Source: Flavobacterium sp. Root901 (GTDB lineage Bacteria; Bacteroidota; Bacteroidia; Flavobacteriales; Flavobacteriaceae). Taken from it: DNA of 64,000 nucleotides. How positions within the stretch are numbered: the first letter of the stretch is position 1; each line of letters begins with the position of its first letter. The position numbers were made by a program, and so were the translations under genes. The stretch is from contig NZ_LMJB01000006.1 of NCBI RefSeq assembly GCF_001429765.1, positions 514,338 to 578,337 of the forward strand. Reading direction: 5' to 3'. Below, one piece after another: positions 17,124 to 26,476 of this stretch. Under the pieces are notes generated by a model. That model was not told where the DNA came from and did no database searches. It was given only the letters and a program-made list of their open reading frames with translations.

Positions 17124-20072
17124 ATGAGAAACAAATTACATTTTAAATTTTTGAAAAGAGACAAATTCTGCCATGTTCTTATGTGGTTTTTTTTCGTACT
17201 CTTAACTACATCTTCGTATGCACAGCGCGGTTATTATGATGCGCCGTATAAAAGATATGAAGCAAATTTAGGCCAATTATCTAATGGTGCTTCTGTAACA
17301 GCAAAGTCATACAATCAGGCTGATCTTCAATCTGAAGCCTCAGACCAGCAATGTGTCAATATGTCTGCGCCTAATGCAACAGTGCAATGGACCCTTACTG
17401 AAGCTGCAGACGGACTAGTGGTGCGATACAGCGTTCCGGACGGCCAATCCGGAACTTTAGGCGTTTATAACGGAAATACAAAAGTGGCTACTCTTACGCT
17501 GACTTCAACCTGGTCATGGGAATATTTATGGAGCAACGGAAACCCTAATAATAATGGAATTACCAATCAAAACCCAAGAATGCGTTTTGATGAAGTGCGT
17601 TACAAATTTCCTGCTAAAATAGCGGCATCCGGAACATTAAAATTGGTTAGGGAATCAGGTAATATTCATATTGATTTTGCAGAAATGGAGCCGGTTCCAA
17701 CCGCTGTTACAGCTCCGTCAGGTGCAGTAACTTATAGTGGTAATGGAAGTGATCTTCAAACTTTTATTGATGCAAACGGCGGAAAAAAAATATTTGTTCC
17801 GGCTGGGGTTTATAATGTAAACCGTGAATTGTATTTCGGTTCGGCAAATACTTCCTTAATTGGTGCCGGAATGTGGTATACGCAGATTAATTTTACCAAT
17901 ACCAGCAGTTTAAACGGAGGATTGCGTGCCAACGCAAGTAATATTTCATTTACCGATCTTTATTTGACAACTAATTCGGCTTCCAGAAGTAACTCATACA
18001 AAGGTATAAACGGAGTTTTTACAAGCGGTTCGACAGTAAAAAATATTTGGGCAGAACATTTTGAATGCGGCGCCTGGATTGCACAGTACAATACCGGAGG
18101 ACCTGCAATTGCAGATGGATTTACATTATCCCACTGTCGTTTCAGAAACAATTATGCTGATGGAATTAATCTTTGTAAAGGAACTGCAAATTCGGTTGTA
18201 GAGCACTGTAATTTTAGAAACAATGGTGATGACGATCAGGCAATCTGGTCGGCTGATGGATTGGAATGTATTAATAATACTTTTAGATACAATACTTCAG
18301 AAAATTGCTGGCGTGCCTGTGGTCTGGCTATTTACGGCGGAAAAAACAACAAAGGTTATAATTTGATTATTAAAGACAATTTAGAAGCCGGTATCAGAGT
18401 AAGTAATAATTTTCCCGGAGCGCCATTTAACAATGACGGTATGCACGAAATACATGATATTACTGTAACGGCATGCGGAACTTTTAATGACACGTATAAC
18501 AATCCGGTAGCGGCAATCGATATTTTTAGTGCATCAAATGCCGGAAGTCAGGTTAAAAATGTTCAGCTGTACAATATCGATATTATAGATTCAAGAAATG
18601 ATGCAATTTCTATAAGCAAAAGATCAGGAGACGGAATTTACAATCTTTCATTTAAAGACATAACAGTTAATGGAACAGGGAAGGAATATCCCAATAATAA
18701 TGCGCTTAACAGAAATTGGGGCAGAGGTTATTTCGTTCTTATTGCAGGTTCTCCAAGCGGAAACGGTACCTATTGCAATATGAATTATTCTAACAGAGGC
18801 GGTAATGCTGCTTCTAATGAAGAAATAAGTGCGATTGGAACATTTTCATGGACACCGGGAAGTAATTGTTCGAGTACATCAGTTCCGGTTTCGGGTGTAA
18901 CGGTTAGTCCGTCAGCAGTAACTTTAGGTGTTGGCGCCACACAACAATTAACGCCAACTGTGGCTCCTGCAAATGCCACAAACAAAACAGTAACATATAG
19001 CTCTAATAATACAGGTGTAGCAACCGTAAACGGATCAGGGCTTGTTACTGCAATTGCTTCAGGATCAGCAACTATTACCGTGACTACTCAGGATGGAGCA
19101 AAAACAGCGACTAGTGTAATCACTGTTAATTCTTCAAATGTAGCGGTGACCAGTGTAAGCCTTAGTCCGTCTTCGGTAACTTTAAGCGTTGGCGGAACAC
19201 AGCAATTAACCGCTGCCGTTCTTCCGACAAATGCGACAAACAAATCGGTTAATTATTCTTCAAACAATACCGGTGTTGCAACAGTTAGTTCGTCAGGCTT
19301 AGTTACCGCAATTTCAAATGGTACGGCAACGATAACCGTAACAACTGTAGACGGAAACAAGACAAGCACAGCTGCTATTACAATTAATACAGCATCAGGA
19401 AATTATTTTACCATTAAAAACAGATGGACAGGCAATTATTTATATGATGCCGGAGCAAATGTAGGTTACGGACCAACCGCTGCCAATAACAATTACAAAT
19501 GGGAAAAAGTTGCAGTGGATGCCACTTATTATATTATAAAAAATGTTGGTACAGGAGATGTAATGCACATTGAAAACTTAACAGGAGCCGTACAATGTAC
19601 TGCAGGTTCATCAGGATGGTGGAGTGCGCAATGGTCGAGTGAAAATGTTGACGGCACGTGGGTGAGAATTAAAAACAGATGGCAGACCGCAAGTATGATC
19701 CATATTGAAAACCTGAATGGTTCTGCTCAATATGCCGGAGCTCAAAACAATTGGGAAAGTGCACAATGGCAGTTTCAGGCCACAACTGCCTCTAAAAAAG
19801 TAACTGTTAATGAAGCTGAAGTAGCAGTTGAAAATTCTTTGATTAGTATTTATCCAAACCCTTCAGTTAATAGTGAATTTAATATTATTTTACCGGAATT
19901 AGAAGCCGGAGGTACCGCTACTGTAACGGTTACGGATATAAATGGAAGAAAAGTTTTGGTGAACCAATTAAATGCTTCTTCAAAAATCAGCCATCATTTA
20001 GCAGCCGGAATATATGTTGTAACAATTCATTCTAACACTTTTAATGTTTCAAAAAAATTAATTGTTAAATAA
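17124..20072 (+). CDS. Secreted GH87 alpha-1,3-glucanase (mutanase/mycodextranase) with Ig-like domains and T9SS signal
   Basis: 982 residues: signal peptide 1-34, an N-terminal beta-sandwich-like module (about 40-195, YEANLGQL), and a right-handed beta-helix catalytic domain (about 205-585). Acidic residues sit where GH87 has its catalytic aspartates: NNYADGINLCKG (Asp346) and NNGDDD (Asp369-371). Then come two BIG2 Ig-like domains (about 588-670 and 672-755), a beta-trefoil-like carbohydrate-binding region (about 760-890, repeated MIHIENL) and a type A T9SS sorting domain (about 905-982, IYPNPS). GH87 enzymes cut alpha-1,3-glucan of fungal walls or bacterial mutan. There is no SusCD or other glycosidase beside it, so it looks like a lone secreted depolymerase. 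Confidence 0.85.
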   Translation: MRNKLHFKFLKRDKFCHVLMWFFFVLLTTSSYAQRGYYDAPYKRYEANLGQLSNGASVTAKSYNQADLQSEASDQQCVNMSAPNATVQWTLTEAADGLVVRYSVPDGQSGTLGVYNGNTKVATLTLTSTWSWEYLWSNGNPNNNGITNQNPRMRFDEVRYKFPAKIAASGTLKLVRESGNIHIDFAEMEPVPTAVTAPSGAVTYSGNGSDLQTFIDANGGKKIFVPAGVYNVNRELYFGSANTSLIGAGMWYTQINFTNTSSLNGGLRANASNISFTDLYLTTNSASRSNSYKGINGVFTSGSTVKNIWAEHFECGAWIAQYNTGGPAIADGFTLSHCRFRNNYADGINLCKGTANSVVEHCNFRNNGDDDQAIWSADGLECINNTFRYNTSENCWRACGLAIYGGKNNKGYNLIIKDNLEAGIRVSNNFPGAPFNNDGMHEIHDITVTACGTFNDTYNNPVAAIDIFSASNAGSQVKNVQLYNIDIIDSRNDAISISKRSGDGIYNLSFKDITVNGTGKEYPNNNALNRNWGRGYFVLIAGSPSGNGTYCNMNYSNRGGNAASNEEISAIGTFSWTPGSNCSSTSVPVSGVTVSPSAVTLGVGATQQLTPTVAPANATNKTVTYSSNNTGVATVNGSGLVTAIASGSATITVTTQDGAKTATSVITVNSSNVAVTSVSLSPSSVTLSVGGTQQLTAAVLPTNATNKSVNYSSNNTGVATVSSSGLVTAISNGTATITVTTVDGNKTSTAAITINTASGNYFTIKNRWTGNYLYDAGANVGYGPTAANNNYKWEKVAVDATYYIIKNVGTGDVMHIENLTGAVQCTAGSSGWWSAQWSSENVDGTWVRIKNRWQTASMIHIENLNGSAQYAGAQNNWESAQWQFQATTASKKVTVNEAEVAVENSLISIYPNPSVNSEFNIILPELEAGGTATVTVTDINGRKVLVNQLNASSKISHHLAAGIYVVTIHSNTFNVSKKLIVK

Positions 20073-20106
20073 CAAGCCGGTTTAAATTTTAAAATACAGA
20101 AATGAA

Positions 20107-20134
20107 AACAACCTTCGGGTTGTTTTTTTTTTGG
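20107..20134 (+). terminator. Rho-independent terminator after the glucanase
   Basis: AACAACC-TTCG-GGTTGTT hairpin with a stable UUCG-type loop and a long T run. Confidence 0.9.
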
Positions 20135-20361
20135 AAAATTTTAAATCAAAAAAAAGATACTGACGTCTAGCAGTTTCTAATAGTAAGTGTCTTGAAATAT
20201 TAAAATTGATTAAAGATTTTAAATATCCAGTATTCTTTTAAAAAAAATCCTACACGGAAAAAGAAATGGTCTTACTGACTAACTGTCTTATTTGTAATAT
20301 TTTAAAAAGTAAAGAATATTTTGTTTAACATTTTTTTTGCAAAAAAAACAATTAAACTTTT

Positions 20362-20405
20362 TTGATAAATATTTTTAATATATTTTTGTTCTATCAAATT
20401 AGTAG
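20362..20405 (+). promoter_or_regulatory. Promoter and possible operator of the first susCD pair
   Basis: TTG at 20362-20364 and TATTTTTG at 20381-20388 (16-bp spacer), followed at 20391-20405 by the imperfect palindrome CTATCAAATTAGTAG over the expected transcription start. A repressor binding there is plausible but unproven. The start codon lies almost 300 bases away, leaving a long leader. Between the preceding terminator and this promoter the DNA is AT-rich with no gene. Confidence 0.55.
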
Positions 20406-20679
20406 AGTTTTAGGCGGAATAAGACTTTGTCTAAAATTTGTTCCGATTTTTGATTAAATGAACCTCAATTTTTTTAGAAAAAATATATACAGGCCCAAAT
20501 AAATAATAGTAGTAATCAATAAAAATAAAATGAAAAAACGAATGTGTTGCAGATAAAAAAACCATTTCTGTTGCAGCAGAAATGGCGAAGCTTAAAGAAA
20601 TTGTACATCTCTATAGGGAAAGCGAGAGTGGAATAAATCCGTTTTCTGCTCACCTTATTTTTTAAACTAAAACAAAGTA
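20406..20679 (+). promoter_or_regulatory. Long 5' leader of susC with micro-ORF and hairpins
   Basis: About 285 transcribed bases before susC. A hairpin with CGGAA / TTCCG ends lies near 20414-20444. The micro-ORF is at 20530-20556. A perfect 9-bp hairpin, CCATTTCTG-TTGCAG-CAGAAATGG, at 20562-20585 begins 5 bases after the micro-ORF stop. TGTTGCAG occurs both in the micro-ORF and in this hairpin. The order fits translation-controlled attenuation. No known riboswitch class could be matched. Confidence 0.55.
20530..20556 (+). CDS. Leader micro-ORF, MKKRMCCR, candidate cysteine-sensing peptide
   Basis: Nine codons: ATG AAA AAA CGA ATG TGT TGC AGA TAA. Two adjacent Cys codons sit just before the stop, with a hairpin 5 bases beyond. 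Cysteine-rich leader peptides are known to control sulfur genes in other bacteria by ribosome stalling or attenuation. Here that role is an inference from position and composition. A chance ORF this short cannot be excluded without comparison to related genomes. Confidence 0.5.
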   Translation: MKKRMCCR

Positions 20680-23600
20680 ATGAAAAAAAAGTTAAATATA
20701 TATACATGGTTATGTATTTTGTTGATTTCCATAGGAATTAGAGCTCAGGAAACCAAACCCTTGATACAGTCAAAACTAGAAGGAACAGTAGTTGATGCTG
20801 TTACAAAAGAGCCAATAATTGGTGCTTCGGTAAATATTAAAGGGACTACACACGGAGTTTTAACCGATTTTGACGGAAAGTTCTTTTTCCAGACAGGACA
20901 AAAATTTCCTTATACACTGGTAGTAAGTTTTCTGGGATATAAAAAAGCAGAAACTGTAGTTACGGCAAATTCAGTTGTAATTGGCCTTACTCAGGAGCAG
21001 AATCAATTATCAGAAGTTGTAGTTACGGCATTAGGAATTTCAAAAGAAAAGAAATCTTTAGGATATGCGACTCAGGCACTAAAAAGTAAAGATTTAGAAA
21101 ACACAAAAGAAACCAACTTTTTAAACAGTCTTACCGGGAAACTGGCAGGTGTTCGTATTACTAATTCTCAGGGAGATATGGGATCTTCACGTATTATCAT
21201 TCGTGGAGAAACCTCTATTGCAGGAAATAACCAGCCATTATTTGTGGTTGACGGCGTTCCGGTTGATAACTCACAGTTAGGAAGTGTTGGCGGTGCTACA
21301 AGGGATTTCAAGAATGCAATTGCCGATTTAAATCCTCAGGATATAGAATCATTAACAGTATTAAAAGGTCCAAATGCTGCGGCACTTTACGGATCTCGTG
21401 CTGCGCATGGTGTTGTACTTATTACAACAAAATCAGGGAAAAGCCAAAAAGGCCTTGGTATAAGTTTTAGTACAGGAATAACCGTTTCTCAGGTTACTAC
21501 TTTACCGCGATTTCAAAATACATTTGGACAAGGATCTAATGGAAAATTCAGCTTTGTAGATGGTAAAGGCGGCGGTATTAATGATGGAGTTGACGAAAGC
21601 TGGGGACCTAAAATGGATGGACGTTTGATTCCGCAATTTTATTCAAATGGTGAAGCGGTGCCTTTTGTAGCACATCCTGATAATGTTAAAGACTTTTTTA
21701 ATACAGGACTTACTTATGATAATAGTATTTCGGTTGCCAAATCAGATGATAAATCAGATTTTCGCTTAGGGGTAAACAACCAAAAACAATTAGGAACGGT
21801 ACCAAACAGTGAAGTAAACAAAACAAACTTTACCATTAATTCTAATTATCAGATTTCAAAAAATGTAAAAGTAGGAGTAACGGGTAATTATATTGTTACA
21901 AACGCTCCGGCTCTTCCGGGTGGTCCGTCAGGTAACCGTGCTGCGGGTGTTATGCTTCAGTTTTTATGGTTCGGACGTCAGGTAGATATCAATCAGCTTA
22001 GAAATAACAGAAATGTTAACTGGAACAACAGCTATTACAGCAACCCGTATTGGAATGCATATTACAACACTACAAGTCAGCAGCGTAACCGTATAATTGG
22101 AGATATCCATTTAGATGCAAAACTTGCCGAAGGTCTTAATTTTAGATTCCGTACCGGAGTTGATTACTATAATGACCGCAGAAAATATACCATTAAATAT
22201 GGTACAAACGGAACTCCATTCGGATCGTATGCCGAAGATGCTTATACTGTAAATGAACAAAATACGGAAGGAATTTTTACATACACTAAAAAACTAAACG
22301 ATGACTTTACAATAGATGCTCTTGCCGGATTCAATATTCGTAACCACAGTGATGCAAACAATTATCAAAAAGCACCGCGTTTGGCTGTACCGGATTTATA
22401 TACATTAACGAATTCTCGTGACCCGTTAACGTCATCAAACTATTTATCAAGATTAAGAGTATACAGTGCATATGCTTCGGCACAATTTGGTTATAAAAAC
22501 TATGCTTATTTAAATTTAACAGCGCGTAATGACTGGTCGTCTACATTACCAAGCAGCAACCGTTCTTATTTCTATCCTTCTGTTAACGGAAGTTTAGTAT
22601 TATCTGAAGCTTTAAATTTAAAAGGTAATACTCTTGATTTCTTAAAAATACGCGGAGGATGGTCTGAAGTAGGTAACGACGCAGATCCTTATCAATTATC
22701 GACAGTTTATAATTTCCAGACTGCATTTGACGGAAACCCAATTCAGACTTCTTCACAGAAAAAACTGAATGAGAACCTGAAACCGGAAACGACACGTTCT
22801 ACAGAAGTAGGATTAGAAGCTTCTTTCTGGAAAAACAGACTTCATTTTGATGCTGCTTATTATAACACTAATAGTTTTGATCAAATTTTGGAGATTAAAA
22901 CAACAGCTTCAAGCGGTTATAATTCACAGTTAATCAACGCAGGAAAAATAAACAATCACGGTATCGAGATTCAATTGGATGGAAATCCTATTCAGACTGA
23001 AAATTTCAAATGGAATGTGGGTGTGAATTATTCTAAAAACATAAGTGAAGTAAAAATTCTTGACTATGACAAACAGATTCAAAACTACACAATTGGTTCA
23101 TCTGGAGGTGTTGATGTATTAGCATCAGTAGGACAGGCTTACGGAGCGCTTTACGGAACTGCATATCAGCGTGATGCCAATGGAAATATTGTAGTTGGCG
23201 CCAATGGATTGCCAAAAGCAGATCCGCAGAAGAAAGTATTAGGACATTATACGCCGGATTATTTAGCCGGAATTACAAATACATTGACTTACAAAAATTT
23301 AGAATTGTCATTCCTTGTTGATGCAAGTGTAGGTGGGGAGTTGTTCTCAGGAACGAACAGAACAGGTAATTATACAGGTGTGCTGGCTCAAACGCTTCCG
23401 GGTCGTGATGCGGCAAACGGCGGTTTAAATTACTATTATGCAGGTGCTGTAAAAACATTGTTGAATGGTGCTGCACCAGCCGGAGTACAAGTATATGATG
23501 ATGGTATGATTTTTAAAGGTGTATATGCTGACGGAACTCCAAATAATCAGGTAATCAGTGCTCAGGAATATTACAAAGCGTCATACAACATTAGTGAGGC

Positions 23601-23856
23601 TTATATTTACAGCTCGACTTTTGTAAAACTAAGAGAAGTAAAACTGACTTATAATGTAAACAAACAATTGGCCAGAAAACTTGGATTTGATGGTGCAAGT
23701 ATAACTGCCGCAGGTCGTAACTTGTTCTTTATTTACAAAGATGTGCCAAATATCGATCCTGAAACGGCTTTTAATACCGGAAATGCGCAAGGACTGGAAA
23801 GTTTAGCTTTGCCTACTACCAGAAATTTCAGCCTTAATGTGAATCTTAAATTTTAA
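20680..23856 (+). CDS. SusC/RagA family TonB-linked outer membrane protein (sulfur-poor)
   Basis: 1058 residues. Signal peptide to about residue 22 (IRAQ), carboxypeptidase-like beta domain (about 32-110, EGTVVDAVTKEPIIGASV), then the SusC plug (TALGISKEKKSLGYATQAL, PLFVVDGVPV, LTVLKGPNAAALYGSRAAHGVVLITTKSG) and a 22-strand-type barrel ending NVNLKF. It has no STN domain, so it should not signal to a FecR. By eye it holds 5 Met and 1 Cys, the Cys lying in the signal peptide. The other SusC in this window (1127 residues) has about 19 Met. It forms the transport channel with the SusD 12 bases downstream. Confidence 0.93.
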   Translation: MKKKLNIYTWLCILLISIGIRAQETKPLIQSKLEGTVVDAVTKEPIIGASVNIKGTTHGVLTDFDGKFFFQTGQKFPYTLVVSFLGYKKAETVVTANSVVIGLTQEQNQLSEVVVTALGISKEKKSLGYATQALKSKDLENTKETNFLNSLTGKLAGVRITNSQGDMGSSRIIIRGETSIAGNNQPLFVVDGVPVDNSQLGSVGGATRDFKNAIADLNPQDIESLTVLKGPNAAALYGSRAAHGVVLITTKSGKSQKGLGISFSTGITVSQVTTLPRFQNTFGQGSNGKFSFVDGKGGGINDGVDESWGPKMDGRLIPQFYSNGEAVPFVAHPDNVKDFFNTGLTYDNSISVAKSDDKSDFRLGVNNQKQLGTVPNSEVNKTNFTINSNYQISKNVKVGVTGNYIVTNAPALPGGPSGNRAAGVMLQFLWFGRQVDINQLRNNRNVNWNNSYYSNPYWNAYYNTTSQQRNRIIGDIHLDAKLAEGLNFRFRTGVDYYNDRRKYTIKYGTNGTPFGSYAEDAYTVNEQNTEGIFTYTKKLNDDFTIDALAGFNIRNHSDANNYQKAPRLAVPDLYTLTNSRDPLTSSNYLSRLRVYSAYASAQFGYKNYAYLNLTARNDWSSTLPSSNRSYFYPSVNGSLVLSEALNLKGNTLDFLKIRGGWSEVGNDADPYQLSTVYNFQTAFDGNPIQTSSQKKLNENLKPETTRSTEVGLEASFWKNRLHFDAAYYNTNSFDQILEIKTTASSGYNSQLINAGKINNHGIEIQLDGNPIQTENFKWNVGVNYSKNISEVKILDYDKQIQNYTIGSSGGVDVLASVGQAYGALYGTAYQRDANGNIVVGANGLPKADPQKKVLGHYTPDYLAGITNTLTYKNLELSFLVDASVGGELFSGTNRTGNYTGVLAQTLPGRDAANGGLNYYYAGAVKTLLNGAAPAGVQVYDDGMIFKGVYADGTPNNQVISAQEYYKASYNISEAYIYSSTFVKLREVKLTYNVNKQLARKLGFDGASITAAGRNLFFIYKDVPNIDPETAFNTGNAQGLESLALPTTRNFSLNVNLKF

Positions 23857-23868
23857 AAAAACGAAATC

Positions 23869-25293
23869 ATGCTAAAAAAGATAGCTTATATAACTCTATT
23901 TGCATTGACACTGACTTCTTGCAGTGATACATTGGATGACATTAATAAAAATCCAAATGCAACAGAAACACCACTTGCTCCTTATTTGTTAACAGGAACA
24001 TTAAAACAGGGAGCTGATTTATATTGGGGTTCAACAAATAACTTTGACTCGTCTTTGTTGTTTGTGCAGCACTGGGCTAAAATCCAATATACAGAACCGG
24101 ACAGATATGATGTTTCAAATACTTCTTTCACTACTTTGTGGAACACAGGATACGCAACTTTAATTACAGATTTAAATACCATTTTGAATTTTCCGGCAGA
24201 ACAGGCAAACTCAAATTATAAAGGAATTGCTCTGACATTACGTTCGTGGACCTTTTTATTATTGACTGATGCTTACGGCAGTATTCCTTATAAAGAAGCA
24301 GGTCAAAAAGTTACTCCGGCATACAATACTCAAAAAGAAGTATATACAGGACTGCTTGAAGATTTAAAACAGGCCCAGTCTTTATTAAATACAGCAAACG
24401 GAACGGTAACGGGCGATTTAGTTTACAAGGGTGATATTGCAAAATGGAAAAAACTGGTAAATTCACTTCGTCTGCGTATTGCACTAAGAATTTCAGACAG
24501 AGAGCCGGCTTTAGCCAAACAAACTGCAATTGATGCAACAAGCGATGCGGCAGGATTATTAAGCAGTAATAATGATACGTTTAAGTTTACTTACACAAGT
24601 TCGCCTCAGCAAAATCCGGCGTCGGCTTGGTTTGAAACCCGTGATGATTATCGTATTTCAAAAACATTGGTTGATAAATTAAATGATTTGGCCGACCCGC
24701 GTTTACCAGTTTATGCACAGCTTCCATCAGATGCAAGTGTAGGTAAATATGTTGGAGGCGCAAACGGATTATCAAATAGTGATGCAAATAGCCAGGGTTT
24801 TGCTAAAACATCAAAACCGGGAACTTATTTCTTAACATCATCATCTCCGGCTGTAATTGCTTCTTATTCTGAAACATTGTTTAATCTTGCCGAAGCAGTA
24901 GCGCGCGGTTATATTTCCGGAAATGCAGAACAGCTTTATAATGATGCCATTACAGCATCGTTCAATCAGTTTGGAATTACAAATGCTGCAACAATTTCTG
25001 CTTATCTTAATCAGGCAGTGGTGAAGTATGATGCATCAAATTATGCAAAATCAATTGGAACTCAAAAATGGATTGCGTTTTACGGGCAAGGTCTTGATGC
25101 TTTCACAGAGTGGAGAAGACTGGATTATCCGGTATTAACAGCTGGTCCTGCAACGGTATTAGACGGACAAATACCTTCACGTTTCTTTTATCCCGGAACA
25201 GAACAGTCTTTAAATGGTGTAAATTATAAGGCTGCAATTGCTGAACAAGGAAAAGATCTGCTTACTACAAAACTTTGGTTTGACGTAAAATAA
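23869..25293 (+). CDS. SusD/RagB family nutrient-binding lipoprotein (SusD-like_2 type, Met/Cys-free mature protein)
   Basis: 474 residues with an SPII signal; the lipidated Cys18 sits in TLTSCSDTLDD. The body is the TPR-like helical fold of SusD (about 60-220 and 330-474), with the family's LRSWTFLLLTDAYGSIPYKEA and FNLAEAVARG. It caps the SusC channel at the cell surface. After the initiator there is no methionine and the only cysteine is the lipid anchor, which is remarkable for a helical protein this long; the other SusD here has about eleven Met. This may reflect sulfur sparing, fitting the leader peptide. Confidence 0.92.
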   Translation: MLKKIAYITLFALTLTSCSDTLDDINKNPNATETPLAPYLLTGTLKQGADLYWGSTNNFDSSLLFVQHWAKIQYTEPDRYDVSNTSFTTLWNTGYATLITDLNTILNFPAEQANSNYKGIALTLRSWTFLLLTDAYGSIPYKEAGQKVTPAYNTQKEVYTGLLEDLKQAQSLLNTANGTVTGDLVYKGDIAKWKKLVNSLRLRIALRISDREPALAKQTAIDATSDAAGLLSSNNDTFKFTYTSSPQQNPASAWFETRDDYRISKTLVDKLNDLADPRLPVYAQLPSDASVGKYVGGANGLSNSDANSQGFAKTSKPGTYFLTSSSPAVIASYSETLFNLAEAVARGYISGNAEQLYNDAITASFNQFGITNAATISAYLNQAVVKYDASNYAKSIGTQKWIAFYGQGLDAFTEWRRLDYPVLTAGPATVLDGQIPSRFFYPGTEQSLNGVNYKAAIAEQGKDLLTTKLWFDVK

Positions 25294-25312
25294 CCAGATT
25301 TAAATCAAAATA

Positions 25313-25353
25313 AAAACCTCCAAAGTCATTTGATTTTGGAGGTTTTCTTTTTT
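25313..25353 (+). terminator. Rho-independent terminator after susD
   Basis: A 12-bp stem AAAACCTCCAAA / TTTGGAGGTTTT with a 10-base loop and T run. Confidence 0.88.
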
Positions 25354-25410
25354 ATAATTGAATCATTCAGCATCTTTAAGTAAATTGATGCTTACCTTCA
25401 TTTGCTGTTT

Positions 25411-26094
25411 TTATTTGAAATCTGATTTTTCTTTTGCTCCTATTATGAGCAGCCACAAACAAATTCCCATTTCTCCCAAAGCCGAAGGAATACGGATATA
25501 TTTTGCAATTCCAAAATCGGAATAGTTAGAGATCAAAGAATTTCCCAAGAAATTAATCAGATAACCAAAACATCCCAGCATCAATAAAACACCAAAAAAT
25601 TTAGGCAAAAATCCTGATTTGAATACTAAATATCCAAAAGGAAATAACCACAATCCCCAAAATACAGAAACTAATAAAATTCCGTTATCATATTGCTGAA
25701 GATAAAACATTACCTGAGATTGTAACTGTTCTGTTACATTTTGATTTTCAGTTACCAAATTCAAAACCGTTAATTTATTTTGAATATTAAGAAATGATAT
25801 CGGAACACTTACAACAGCCAAAAGCACCATTAATCTGGCATATAATTCATTTACCGGTTTTAAAAGTTCGTAAAGTGCAATCGGCAGCATTAAAAAGAAA
25901 ACATAACAAATTAACCCGCTTACGATTCCCAGTCGAAAAAGCATTTCAGATTCTTTTATAGCGTTAAAAGTTGCCGCAGGATCATCCCAAAAAATAACTT
26001 TTGAAGGAACATATGCTAAACTGAAAATTCCGGTCAGTACAACGACAAGATACAGCAAACCTGCAATTCTGGCTTTCTTTTTATTTGATATCAT
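25411..26094 (-). CDS. DUF4386 family membrane protein
   Basis: 227 residues. About six membrane helices are seen: 9-28, 55-77, 84-104, 139-157, 163-186 and 204-222. The N-terminal KKKARIAGLLYLVVVLTGIF and the central PIALYELLKPVN are typical of DUF4386, a family of unknown role found in Bacteroidota and Firmicutes. It stands alone, convergent with susD and divergent from the sigma factor gene. Confidence 0.85.
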   Translation of the reverse strand: MISNKKKARIAGLLYLVVVLTGIFSLAYVPSKVIFWDDPAATFNAIKESEMLFRLGIVSGLICYVFFLMLPIALYELLKPVNELYARLMVLLAVVSVPISFLNIQNKLTVLNLVTENQNVTEQLQSQVMFYLQQYDNGILLVSVFWGLWLFPFGYLVFKSGFLPKFFGVLLMLGCFGYLINFLGNSLISNYSDFGIAKYIRIPSALGEMGICLWLLIIGAKEKSDFK

Positions 26095-26320
26095 AATTCT
26101 GGTTGTTTAATTTATTTTTGGTAAGATTAAAATCCCATGTGGATGTTCATTTAAAAATAAGTCGAACAGCTGCTGATAATGTTACAGTTAAAGATTTAAA
26201 ACCTCTTCTGCATTTTTTTGAATTCATTTTTAAATATTCTTTTTACGCTATAATGGATTAACAAACCAGACGAAATGTTAATACAATGTTTCATAATCCT
26301 GCTGTTTTATTAATGTAAAC

Positions 26321-26371
26321 GTAACCTAATCGACCTACCCTCATTTTTAATTTTGAAGACATATTATTAAA
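26321..26371 (+). promoter_or_regulatory. Conserved 51-bp block upstream of the ECF sigma gene
   Basis: GTAACC (26321), N7, CCTACC (26334), N16, then AAGACATATTATTAAA (26356-26371). The same elements with the same spacings occur before the anti-sigma gene (27084-27134). This points to a shared promoter, most simply the autoregulated target of this ECF sigma. Confidence 0.65.
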
Positions 26372-26476
26372 ACAAACTATTGTAGGATATGTCATTTTTT
26401 GAATTAAAAATACTTCGCAGAATTTATGTTTTTGCAAACATCATTTCGTTGGTTAACAATAAAAAAGCGCAGTATT

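Noticed and set aside
20590..20665. Cobalamin- or SAM-type riboswitch in the susC leader
   Set aside because: Some short pieces (GGGAA, GAGAGTGG, AAATCC) recall riboswitch cores, but the conserved B12-box GCCACTG and the SAM core are missing.
20516..20707. Minus-strand 63-residue reading frame over the susC leader
   Set aside because: Its composition is that of a chance frame, it overlaps the leader hairpin and the susC start, and there is no promoter or family match.
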